From Pipra filicauda (Eukaryota > Chordata > Aves > Passeriformes > Pipridae), in assembly GCF_003945595.2 (NCBI RefSeq), contig NW_024104556.1, forward strand, positions 64,501 to 128,500: a stretch of DNA of 64,000 bases, given 5' to 3'. Shown here in pieces: positions 1 through 11,600 of the stretch (positions are counted from its first letter, which is position 1; every line of letters starts with the position of its first letter). Below the pieces are notes generated by a model. That model was not told the origin of the DNA. It saw nothing but the letters and a program-made list of their open reading frames with translations, and made no database searches. Made by a program: the position numbers and the translations under genes.

Positions 1-310
1 ATACTTTTTATTTTACATAGTTACATCTACTATATATTTATTTCAATATTTATTTGTATATACAACCCCCATATATTTATATTATAACATTATATATTAT
101 ATACATTTATATGTTATGTTGTATTGTATATTATGTTGTTGTATTATTATACATATTTTATACACTTTAGTACATATTTTTATATATTTGCAGATATTTA
201 CTTGTATATAGTTGGTTTTATATAAATTTATATGTACTTATTTATATCTATTTATACTATGTCATATACTATTTATATATTATAAACTTAAAAGTAATTA
301 AAAATCACAA
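1..310. repeat. AT-rich low-complexity tract
   Basis: The sequence is almost entirely A and T, built from degenerate TATTTATAT-like words (for example TATATATTTA near 33 and TTATATTATA near 78). It ends abruptly near 310, where GC-rich unique DNA begins. It lies downstream of the SZRD1 poly(A) signal. No gene is visible. It looks like an old, decayed AT-rich tandem array. Confidence 0.7.
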
Positions 311-660
311 CTCCAAGGGAATGGGGGCCCGTGGGAGATTCCAGGGCTCCTGGAATCCCCCTGCCCTGGGCACCTCCACAGCCTCCTCCTCCTTTTCCAG
401 AGGTTATGGAGCACAACAGCCACAGGATGGAGCAACAAGACAATTAGAGTTAATTCAATTAATTAATTAATTAAAAATGCCTGCTCACATCCCGAGTTGG
501 ATCCACATCCTCCCTCCCGGGACATCTCCCACCAACCCTAAAACCGGAGCAAAATCCCCCCTCCTTTGGCTCAAACCCACCCAGGCTTTCTCCCAGCTTT
601 TCCCTTCCCGATGGATTCTGAGCTCGGGCCCCGAGAGGAATGAAAGAGGGAGAACCGAAA
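311..660. other. Intergenic DNA downstream of SZRD1
   Basis: This is unique-looking sequence with a short (AATT)n run at about 453-474. No exon with splice sites or a conserved protein frame is visible. The 63-codon plus-strand open frame at 477-668 has no recognisable domain. Confidence 0.6.
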
Positions 661-681
661 GTCCTTAAAAGTTTAAAGACA

Positions 682-687
682 TTTATT
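682..687 (-). terminator. SZRD1: SZRD1 poly(A) signal
   Basis: The plus strand reads TTTATT, which is AATAAA on the minus strand. It sits in an A/T-rich pocket inside otherwise GC-rich DNA. Cleavage would be expected about 10-30 bases further along the minus strand, near 655-670. Confidence 0.6.
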
Positions 688-871
688 TAAAATACAATTT
701 ATAAAACGTTTTTCTCTCCGGCGCAACGTTTGTGGGGCGCAAACACGCGGGTCCCGGGTCCCTGCTGCCCTCCTCGGGACGCGGGCGCTTCCCGCAGGAA
801 CGCCGAGCCCTGCCCGCGGGCGGGACGTATCCTGGGCACCGGGATGGAGCGGCCGGGAGGAGTCCGGGGCG

Positions 872-982
872 GAGAAGGAGATCTCGGTGCTGGAAAAGGA
901 CATTTCGGTGCTGGAAAAGGGAGATTTCGGTGCCGGGGATGGAATTTCGGTGCCGGACACGGAGATTCCGGTGCTGGAGGAG
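872..982. repeat. Short minisatellite in SZRD1 3' UTR
   Basis: Four to five imperfect copies of a roughly 22-24 bp unit built on TTTCGGTGCTGGAAAAGG. It explains several overlapping open frames in this stretch. Confidence 0.65.
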
Positions 983-2540
983 GCAGTGGCTGAACACTGC
1001 CCAGCCCCACCGGGAGCCGGGTGGGTTTGGGGTTTTTTGGCTGTTCGGTGGGTTTGGGGAATAGTTAAGGAAAGGCGCGGTGACTGCGGTTATTGCTGAC
1101 GTCCTTCTCCCCTCCCGCTCCCTCCCGGAGCTCATCCCGACCACCAGCCGGGGGGGGAAACTGAGACCCCCCCGAACCACTGGGGGCTGGGGATCCCGGG
1201 GGAATCCCGAGGGAATCCTGCCCCACCTGCAATCGGCCTTAAGGAGCTCACTGAGCTCCGGCGGATCCGTGGGATGCACAGGTAGTTTTTCTTTTCCCGT
1301 TCCTGTGGGATTTAAGCTGTATTTCCACGCAGGAAGTGCTGCCCTGCACGGGCACCACGTCAGGATTGGCTTGTTCACCCTTGAACCTACTTAAGGCAGC
1401 ACCCAGACCCCAGGAATCTGCTGGGAATCCGCCGGGAACCACACAGGGAATTCCAGGTCCCCTCCGAGAGCAGCATTTAGTGTTCATCTCATCCCTTGAT
1501 ATTCAGCTTCATCCAGGGGGGAACATCCCTGTTCTTGCGGAGCACCGGCCTCCCCGGCCTCTTCTCGGGAGCTGAAGGAGGACAATCCCTTTCCTGAAGA
1601 TGGAGGGATCATCCAGGCTCTCTCCAAGGCTGGGTTTGTTCCCAGTGTCTGGAATTCCGGGAGGCAAACGCAGCTCGTACCGTCCCTGCGGGGTCAGACC
1701 CTCTGGACATCCCGCTCTCCGTTCCAAGATACTCTCCTCCTCACCACATATCCCAAATTCTTCACTGCCTGGCCCTCTGTGGCCAGGCAGCAGGAATTTT
1801 CATGGGATCACTCCACATTCCCTTCTCCCCAAAACACAAAAGAGCCCAACCAAGGGGTGTTTTAAGCTTTTCCTCAAAGCAGCAGGAAAAGGGAGCCGAG
1901 CTTGCACAGGAGCGAGGCGTGGACCAGGTCTGGCTCCGAGGTATCCCGGGGGATCCAGGAGTCCAATTCTTCGGAAGGAGAAGCAAGAGCCTGTCAACCC
2001 CGAGCCATTCAACTCATGGAAATCCATTGGAATTCCTTTGGGAACACTGAACTACCTCTGTGGATTAACACAAACAGGTCAAACCCTTCCCACACACTCG
2101 GCCGATCCCAGACAGAGAAAACAAACAGAAAATCAAACAGAAGAACCCAAAATCCTCGGAAACAGAACTCGCTCTGGAAGTGATGAGGACAACATGCGTG
2201 GCTGGGGACACTTCCCATCTTTTTTTTCCTTAAATGCCAGGGTTTCGAGTACAACAAACGTTATTGCTGGCGCCAGCCCCGACCCGAGCGGCACACGCAG
2301 CTCCCGGTGCCCGAGTCCGGCACCCCCCTCCTTCTCCCGCTGGATCCTCGGGACAGCCCTCGGGATCGCCGCTCACAGTGGGTGCAGAGGGGAGGTCACA
2401 GTGCGTGGGGCTGAAGGTCACAGTGGGCAGAGCGAAGGGGTCACAGTGCAAATCACGCCGGGAGTCCCCCTTGCCCAGGTCCGTGTGTCCGTGCCGGGGG
2501 CCCGGCTTTCTGGAACGGCGGAACCGCGGCACATCCGCCT

Positions 2541-2643
2541 TTATCTGCGCTGCTTGAAGCCCTGGGAGCCATCGGGGCCCAGCGGCTGCCGGATCACATT
2601 GTTGGGCTGTCGGGTGTCCTCCGGCTGCGAGATCCGGGTGGGC
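2541..2643 (-). CDS. SZRD1: SZRD1 coding exon 4 (last)
   Basis: The acceptor reads CCCTGCAG before base 2643. The first base completes the Arg codon split by intron 3. It encodes residues 120-152, beginning [19 protein letters not shown] and ending KQRR, then TAA at 2541-2543. This is the SUZ-C tail. Confidence 0.96.
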
Positions 2644-5600
2644 CTGCAGGGAGAGAGGGGTCAGAGCCGCAGGGAACGCGGGGTGGAACTCCGTGTGCCC
2701 TCGGCAAAGCCCCAGGCGCCCGCTGAGGGGGGAACGCACTGACACGGGAATATCGGCACGTGCTTCCCAGCAAGGGAGGATGTGGAGCTGCTGGAGCCAG
2801 TCCAGAGCAGACACCAAGGGGATCAGAAGGATGGAGCAGCTCTGAGATGGGGAAAGGATGAAAGAATTGGGATTGATCAGCCTGGAGGAGAGAAGCTCCG
2901 GGAGCTTAGAGCCCCTTCCAGAGCCTAAAGGGGCTCCAAGAGAGCTGGAGAGGGACTTTGGACAGGATAAGGGGGAATGGCTTCCCACTGCCAGAGGGCA
3001 GGGATAGATGGGATACTGGGAAGGAATCCTTCCCTGGGAGGGTGGGGAGGCCCTGGCACAGGTTGCCCAGAGAAGCTGTGGCTGCCCCAGCCCTGGAAGT
3101 GTCCAAGGCCAGGTTGGACAGGACTTGGAGCAACCTGGGATAGTGGGAGGTGTCCCTGCCATGGCAGGGGGTGGGATGGGATGAGCTTTAAGGTCCTTTC
3201 CAACCTAACCCATTCCATGATTCTACGAGGATGACTCGGGGTGCCCTCCCTGCTCTCTACACCCCCAGCCTGCTCTTCCAAGGTGCTCAGATCATCCCAC
3301 GGCTGCACCGGGCACGGCCGGGGCACCTCCAGCCCCGGGGGCACCGCTGGGACCCTCCAGGGAAGGAGGACCCAAAGGGGCTGGAGCGTGTGCAGGGAAG
3401 GGAACGGAGCTGGGAAGGGGTTGGAGCAGCAGGAGCAGCTTAGGGAGCCGGGGGGGGCTCAGCCTGGAGAAAAGGAGGCTCAGGGGGGACCTTCTGGCTC
3501 TGCAACTCCCTGACAGGAGGGGGGAGCCGGGGGGGGTCGGGCTCAGCTCCCAGGGAACAAGGGCCAGGAGGAGAGGGAACGGCCTCCAGCTGTGCCAGGG
3601 GAGGCTCAAGTTGGACATCAGGAGGAATCTCTCCATGAAAAGGGTGGTCAGGCACTGGCACAGCTGCCCAGGGAGGTTTGGAGTCCCCACCCCTGGAACT
3701 GTTCCAAAGGCGTGTGGATGTGGCACCTGGGGACATGTGGTGACCACAGTGCCGGGTTAATGGTCGGTCTTGATGATCTGGGACGGCTTTTCCAGCCTTA
3801 ATAATTCCATGATTTATGGCCTTATCAGGCACTTCCACTTCCCTCCACTCCCACCTAGTGGAGGCTTTGCTGACAGAGCACTGCTCCCTCCCTGCTCCTC
3901 ACTCTGCTCTCCAAGGAGCGCATCCCTGAGCTCCACCAGGCAGGAATTCCCGAGGAGCGCCCGGGGCCACTCTCACCTGTCCAGGATGGGCTTCTCCTGC
4001 TCCTCCTCGGGGCTGGCACTGCCCAGGATGCGTTTCCTGGCCTCGGCGTACTCCGCCTCCCTCTGTGCCAGGGATTTCACCGGGAAGGCCGGGCGGCTGG
4101 CCGAGTTGGGCGTGCTGAGGACGCCGTTGGTCGTGGGCCTCTTGAGGATGCGGATCTGGGGGGGAGGCCCCGAGGGAAGGCCGTCGTCCTGGATCACGAT
4201 CGGCACTTTGGGAGGAGATTTGGACTTTCTACTGTTTGAAACAAAAACATCGGGTTGGGAGTTGGGGTTTTTTTCCTGCTCTCAGTGTGAATTCCTGGTG
4301 GGCAGATGCCGTTCCTGTGATTAATGGCAGCCTGGAGTAATTAAAGAGCTCGTTATATTTGTAACCCTAAACTGGAGCAGCAGATTAGCTGGGAAAGGGA
4401 TGGAAAATCAGGCCCTGCTGCATTTGACATCATCAAACTCCCCCGAAGGGAAGGGAACAAACACTGGGTTAGCATTTGCAGTCAAAGATGTTGGTATAAG
4501 CACCTTGATTTCATTCCCTGCAAGGAGTGTCAGGGCTCCACTCACCAGGATACCCAGCCTTCACTCCAGCCCTGCCATTTCACTCCTCACAACCCCTCTC
4601 ACCATCAGATTATTTTTATAGTCCCTTTTCTGCACAGAATTCCCAGAGAATTAATCCCATGACAATCAAAGGGGAAAAAAAATCCAACAAGAGCTGTCAG
4701 CAGTGAGTAGAACCCCTCTGGCAGGAGGCAATAACACCCCTCCCCACCCTCAGCCAAAGGAAGCAGGAAAAGAAAGTCTCCCTGATGCAAGACAAGGCAA
4801 GTCCACTGAGGGCCAGGAGCCGGGATTACCTGACTCACCCATTTCTTCCTGGGAGAGGCTTTTTCTTACAAGGCTTCCCCAAAGCTGTAGCTACATCCCG
4901 TCTGGAAGACCCGGCTCTGAAATAAAATCACTCTCAGGAAGCTTTTTGCTGCCCTGCTGTGGGTCCCAAGGGCCATCCAGTGGCATGGATACAGGGATTC
5001 CCTAATCCTCAACTCCAACCCAGCGCTCCCTGCTCAGTCTGAAGCCGTTTTCCCGCTGTTCCCACTCCCTAGGCCTCCAGCTGTCCAACGGCACCTCGGG
5101 AAAACCGGGATTCCACCAGCCCCACGGCGGCGTTACCTTTCCTTCTGTGTGATCTTCAGCTTCTTCTCCAACCGCCTGTCTATCTCCTGGAAAAGACGGA
5201 CAGAGAGATGGGAATGTGATGGATTGAATCAAATAAAGCCTAATCTCATCCCAGAGGTGGGAGCTTGAGCCTGGCTGAGCACAGATTTAATGTCACTCTT
5301 CTGTACCTGTACTGGGGGTAGGGAGGGTGTGATTCCATCCCAGGATGACTTGGGAATAAAGAGGCAAGGAAAAGCAAAGCCAGCATGGATATTCCAAGAG
5401 AAAAGTAAAGCACCACATCCATTCTCCTGTAACCAGGAGTACACCTACAGCAGGCCGAGCATCCGGAGGATCGTGGCCTGATGCCCTCATTGCTCACTTT
5501 AAGCACTTCAGGTGGCCAAAAAAGCTCTATTTTGGGTTAAAAAATGGGATTACACAGCAAGGTATTCCCAGATCCCAGCAGGAACCTGTGCTAAACCTCC

Positions 5601-8600
5601 TGGGCAGAGGAGTAGCCCAGGGAGTGATCCACAGGCCTGATTCCAGCTGGGAGCTGAGCCCAGAGCTGGGGTGATCCACAGGCCTGATTCCAGCCAGGAG
5701 CTGAGCCTGGATCCCGTGGCCAGGGTGATCCACAGGCCTGATTCCAGCCGGGAGCTGAGCCTGGATCCTGTGGCCAGGGTGATCCACAGGCCTGATTCCA
5801 GCTGGGAGCTGAGCCTGGATCCTGTGGCCAGGGTGATCCACAGGCCTGATTCCAGCTGGGAGCTGAGCCCAGAGCTGGGGTGATCCACAGGCCTGATTCC
5901 AGCTGGGAGCTGAGCCTGGATCCCGTGGCCAGGGTGATCCACAGGCCTGATTCCAGCCGGGAGCTGAGCCTGGATCCTGTGGCCAGGGTGATCCACAGGC
6001 CTGATTCCAGCTGGGAGCTGAGCCCAGAGCTGGGGTGATCCACAGGCCTGATTCCAGCCGGGAGCTGAGCCTGGATCCTGTGACCAGGGTGATCCACAGG
6101 CCTGATTCCAGCAGGAGCTAAGCCTGGATCCTGCAGCCATGCAGAGGACTGGCTGGCAGGGCCACATTCCTGCCCTGAAGTCAGGAGAAGTCCCTGCCCT
6201 GCCCCACACGCAGGCAGGGAGCTGCTGGAGTGGATCCGAGCCCGGCTGAGCTGCTCCTGCCCTTGGCTGCCGAGTCACCCACGGCAGGACGTGTTCCCAC
6301 CCGGAGCACTGGGATCTGAGCAACTCTGTCCCAGGCTGGAATCAACCCAGCAAAGGTGTTGGGGTGTTGCAATCCAAGGGATTACAGAGAGACTCTTGGC
6401 TGAAGAGGAGAACAGAGCCAAGTTCCAACCCTTCTCCAGGTGACCTGCCCCAACCCCACCGGTATTTTTAGATCCCGTGAAAAGAGGCTCCAAAATAGCT
6501 CTTCATGTTTTATTTAATCACCAGGGAGAGAGGAAAAACGACCTGAGAGTGTCCTGGGTTTGCCAGCTGATAACTGGCAATACTGAAGGAAATTCCAAGC
6601 TTATGGCAGGATGCAGCTGCCCTACTTTGAGGCCTGTTTGCTTCCCCAAAAAGCCACGGGAGCTGTCCCTGCCGGCACAGACCATGGCAGGCCCGGCCCG
6701 GCAAAGGAACTGGTCTGCACGGGAATTCCCTGCTGCCCCAGTGAGCAGGGAATGACCAGAAGTCACCAGGAGTTGCCAAACCACAGTGTTTGCTCTGGGT
6801 CACACGGGCCAACAGCCCATGGGAGCCTCCACCTAGAAAGCAATTAATCATTTGGGGGAGATAAAGGGTGGGTGGGAGGTTGAATTTCCTACCAAACTCT
6901 GTCCTGGGAGGCACCAAAACCAGGGAGGAGCTTCCTGAGGTGCTGGGCTGGAGCAGGGCACAGCCACAGCCTCCCAGGGGGGGCAAACACCCGCAGCTTC
7001 CTTCCTCTCCAGAGGACTGGGAGCAAAACCTCATCCCAGCACCATGCAGGAGGGAGGGAAAATGTCCATCATCCACCTGCTGCCCTCAGAGAGAGGAACA
7101 GGGAACCAGACATCCCGGTGAGCAGGGAGGTGTTGGGGAGCAGCCGGTGGCAAACAGTGGGAGTCAAACCAAGGGGAAGGGGCTGGCTCGTCCCTGAGCC
7201 AGACAAGGTGACATCCTGCTACACAAGAGCCTTTAAAGCAGATTTGCGGACTCAGAGAGTCAATCACAGCTCCCAGGGCCTCCTGGAAGCCATGGAGCTT
7301 CCCCAAATGTCCCTTAAGAAATATTTTGGCACGTGGAAAAGAGACAATGATGGGAAAACAGGGTGGAAGGTGGAGAAAACACACCCAAGAGCTTCCCAAC
7401 TCATTTCACTTTGTGCTCAGAGTGAAATCAGCCACTCCAAAGCCAAGGGCGAGTCGGGATCATGGTGCTGAGCCCCCCAGCTGGGAGTGTGGGGCATGGA
7501 ACTGGGACAGGACACAAGGAGGGCTCTGCTCTGCTCCCTCCTTCCCAGTACAGCAGAGGTGGTTTGACCAGAGCCGCGTTCCCACATCCCTGGAGGCTCT
7601 GCAGGGTCAGCCCTGCGACACCCTGGAGCTGCAGAGCGTCACCTGGAGCTCAGCCCCTGGAAACACGGGGAGGAATGTCCCTGTCCCAGGGACTCCCAGT
7701 GCTGCTGGACAGCTCTGGAACCCCCACAGCAACCGTGCTTCCTCCAGCACCACCTGCAGCCTCCCCACCCAGAGCAAAACCCCAGAGCAAAGGGCTCTGA
7801 TCTGCTCAACACCACAACTCATTCCAAGGAATCCTTCAAAACCATCAGGAGCCCTTCACCGTCCGTTTCCCTCCTTCCCACTCCTGGGCAGAGCAATTCC
7901 TGCTGAATCCTTGGGGGTATCCCAATCTCCCAACGGAGCGGAGGCACGTGGTCCTGGAGCACAAACCACCCCAACCACTCTGAGCAGCTGATCCCTGACT
8001 GGGGAGCTCCTCACACAGTCCCACGGAATCCTCTGGGTTGGAAAAGCCCTCCCAGCCCCTGGAGTGCCCCCTGTGCCCGATGCCCACCTTGTTCCCAGCC
8101 CAAAGCACTCAGTGCCACAGCCAGGCCTTCCTTGGGCACCTCCAGGGCTGGGGACTCCAAACCTGCCTGGGCAGCCCCTTCCAGTGCCTGACCACCCTTT
8201 CCAGGAAGGAATTTTCCCAATATCCAATCTAAACCTCCCCTGGCACAGCTGGAGGCCGTTCCCTCTCCTCCTGGCCCTTGTTCCCTGGGAGCAGAGCCCG
8301 ACCCCCCCCCGGCTCCCCCCTCCTGTCAGGGGGTTGCAGAGCCAGAAGGTCCCCCCTGAGCCTCCTTTTCTCCAGGCTGAGCCCCCCCAGCTCCCTCAGC
8401 TGCTCCTGCTGCTCCAGCCCCTTCCCAGCTCTGTTCCCTTCCCTGCACACGCTCCAGCCCCTCCGGGTCCTCCTTGTCCAGAGGGTCCCAGCGGTGCCCC
8501 CGGGGCTGGAGGTGTCCTGGCTGTGCCCAGCACAGGGACGGGCCCTGCCCTGTTCCTGTGCCCCCCCGGGCTGGGACAAGGAGCAAAATTAGGAGCAGCT

Positions 8601-11600
8601 AAAATATTCCCTAAGTTCCAACCTCAGCTCTTGGAACCACTGTGTTCTCTCCAAAACACGAGGCTTCCTCCACACGTAGAAATCTTGGCAGAATCCCATA
8701 AAACCCCCACTCCCACCAAACACAGACGTCCCACTCCCACCTCACCCCAAACAACTGTTAGTCCTGCACGATCCTCGGAATTCCTGGCACTGCTGAGGGG
8801 ATTCCAGCTGCCTCCAGATACCCACTGAACTTTTGGGCAGAAAAGGTCTCCCTTTGTGTTTAACCAGATGGTCAAAGAGCAGCTCCTCACCTCACACACC
8901 TCCTGACGGGGCACAAGTTGTGTTTCCTATTAACTGCAAGGACAGACCCCCTATTCCTCAGGACATTCTCAGTGTTTACTCCAAGGATTTTTGGAATTGC
9001 AGCCTGGAGGTGTTTGAACACCACGTGCAGACACAGCCCCAGCCTGAGCAGCCTCTCAGCTCGTGACAGGGATCACTGCTCCCATTTAAAAGCAGGAGCA
9101 CCTTGGCATGGCTCATTTTTAATTAAAATCAAATCCTTGCTGATGTGATGTCATTCCCTTCCCACTGCCGTGTCACGCTGGGGATAAGGAGATAAAATTA
9201 GGAGCTGACTCGGCGGGCAAGCGCCAGAAGCACTACAACAACCCAAAGGCACGAGCTGGGTCTGGAATCCGAGGACGTCAGTTCTGGGCAGGTCACGGCG
9301 TTCAAACCCCACTGATTCATCACCTGGGGAGGCTCTGCCAGCTCCCATTCCCAGGCAAACTTATTTATAGCCCCAAACACTAAGTCTGGTTGCCACCCCC
9401 TCCCCAAAGATCCGTCAGGAATGTCAGCCCCCTATTTTTAGGGCTATTATGTCGGGATGCCACGCGGGCCCCAACAAACAGCCCGAAGGAGACGCTGCTC
9501 TGACATTTCAGCCGAGGACGTCACGGAAACTGAGCCCCAGCCCCAGCCCAGCCCCCCTTCCTGCCCTCAGCCCCGGGAAAAGAGCAGAAAGGATGGATAA
9601 AACACCCCTTGGAATGCAGACGGATCCCGGGACACAAACCTGCTGCTCAGATCCCACATTCCCATGTTCCAGCATCCTAAAGAACCACCCCACCAGTAAA
9701 GCTGGGAATTGGGTGAAGTTACTGGGGAGCTGGAGATGGATATTCCATCCCAGGAATGTGTCCTTCCTCCTATGGATCACAGTTTCACATGGGATTTAGG
9801 CACATTCCCAAGCAAAACCAGCTCTCCGGTGCTTTGCAAAGCACAGGGAGGCCGAGTCAGTCCTTGCTGTGTCCAAAGGAATATCTGGGAATAACTGCAA
9901 TGTGTTGGACACATACAGAGCGTTATCCTCCCCATCCCTGCCAGAAGGACTCTCCAAAGAGACTGAATTCCAGCAGCTCCAAGCTCGGCTGGTTTTCATT
10001 CCAAGTTCAGTGACTGACCCCAGTGGAGGGTTTGAGGGAAGGAAGTGACCTGGGTTCCCAGAAATCCCTCACCCTGGGGGGTATTTCTCTCTCTGCCTCC
10101 ACGACTCCTTTGCAGAAACCCAGATACCCTCCCAGCCTCCCTGTGCTCCCCTGGGTATCTGACCACATTCCAAACACAGCTCTGGAAAACCATTAACCAC
10201 GTCCTGTGCTGTGTTTGCTCCCCAGCACAACCTTCCACCCCTGCCATCGACCAACGGGCAAGATCCAACCCTGGAGCAGGGAATTCCCACAGCCACGGGC
10301 TCATCTGCTCACTAAAGCACCACTCGGGCATCTTCAGAAGGAATGAACTGCAGGGCCTGGGTATTGCTCTTTTCCTTAGGAAATACAAACAGGTTTTAGT
10401 AGCTGAGGTCACCAAAGCTGTTGATGAGACCCAAAACTTGAAATGCTTCACCAAAAACACTGTGAACCAGGAGCAGACGTGGCCAATCCTCCAATGTCCT
10501 CACCAGCCACCTACTGCTTTGCTCCAAAGATGAATTAACCTATTAATTATTGCAACATTCCAATTCCTGAGGTTCCTGGGAGTCAGACTGCTCCACGAAT
10601 TAACTCTCCGAGTCACCCTGCTGTGCTCGGGCCCTGTCCCAGGAAAGCCTCAGATGTCTGGAAGCTGCTGGTGCTGATGTTTTCCATAGGCAGATCCTGC
10701 TCCTCAGCAGGAGACCAAGAAACAAGACCCAGGAGTATTTCTGGGAACGAGCCTGGCAGGCGCCACACGGAATTCCCAGCACGGACGTGCCACGGGTGGG
10801 AGCACTTGGGAGGGTGGCAGCAGCTTCTCCTGGGGCAACATCCACACCAACACTCACTTCCCATTAGTGAGGGACCTGCCAATTATTCCCAACATCCCAA
10901 ACTCACTTTTCTTCCCCAAAAAACCGCCTCTGCCAAGCAGCACGGAGCAGGAGGAACAGAAACTTCCATTTCCCAGTTTCGGGATTGTTTGGACCAATTA
11001 GAGCACCCAAAGCAAACGCTCAGGGAAAGTTCTCCCAAGGTCATTTTGGGGGGTGAAGTCTAAACCCATCCTGGACTGATCCCAGGGGGATTCTGCCCCT
11101 CTGCCCCCTCTGGACCCCCCTGCAGAGCTGCTCCAGCCCTGGGGAACAGCACAGGGAGGACGTGGAGCTGCTGGAGAGAGTCCAGAGGAGGTACCAAGGG
11201 GATCAGAGGGATGGAGCAGCTCTGCTGGGAGCAAAGGACGAGAGAGCCTGGAGAGGAGAAGCTTGGGAGACCTTGGAGCCCCCTCCAGTGCCTAAAGGGG
11301 TTCCAGGAGAGCTGGAGAGGGACAGGACAAGGGAATGGCTTCCCACTGCCAAAGGGCAGGATTAGATGGGATACTGGGAAGGAATCCTTCCCTGGAGGGT
11401 GGGCAGGCCCTGGCCCAGGTTGCCCAGAGAAGCTGTGGCTGCCCCATCCCTGGAAGTGTCCAAGGCCAGCTTGGACAGGGCTTGGAGCAACCTGGGCTAG
11501 TGGAAGGTGTCCCTGCCCATGGCAGGGGTGGGACTGGATGGGCTTTAAGGTCCCTTCCAACCCAAACCAGTCTGGAATTCTGTGATCCTCAGAGCCCTTA

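Larger units (their letters stand above)
666..2540 (-). other. SZRD1: SZRD1 3' untranslated region (inferred)
   Basis: This is the span between the SZRD1 stop codon (2541-2543) and the first good minus-strand poly(A) signal. No splice signals or conserved frame are seen in it. It carries a short tandem repeat at 872-982 and three GGTCACAGTG-type words at about 2394-2445. The extent is inferred from the signal alone; transcript data could shorten or lengthen it. Confidence 0.6.
2644..3976 (-). other. SZRD1: SZRD1 intron 3
   Basis: A 1.33-kb intron of which roughly 970 bases are two CR1 copies (2773-3227 and 3305-3816), both antisense to SZRD1. The remainder shows nothing recognisable. Confidence 0.9.
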
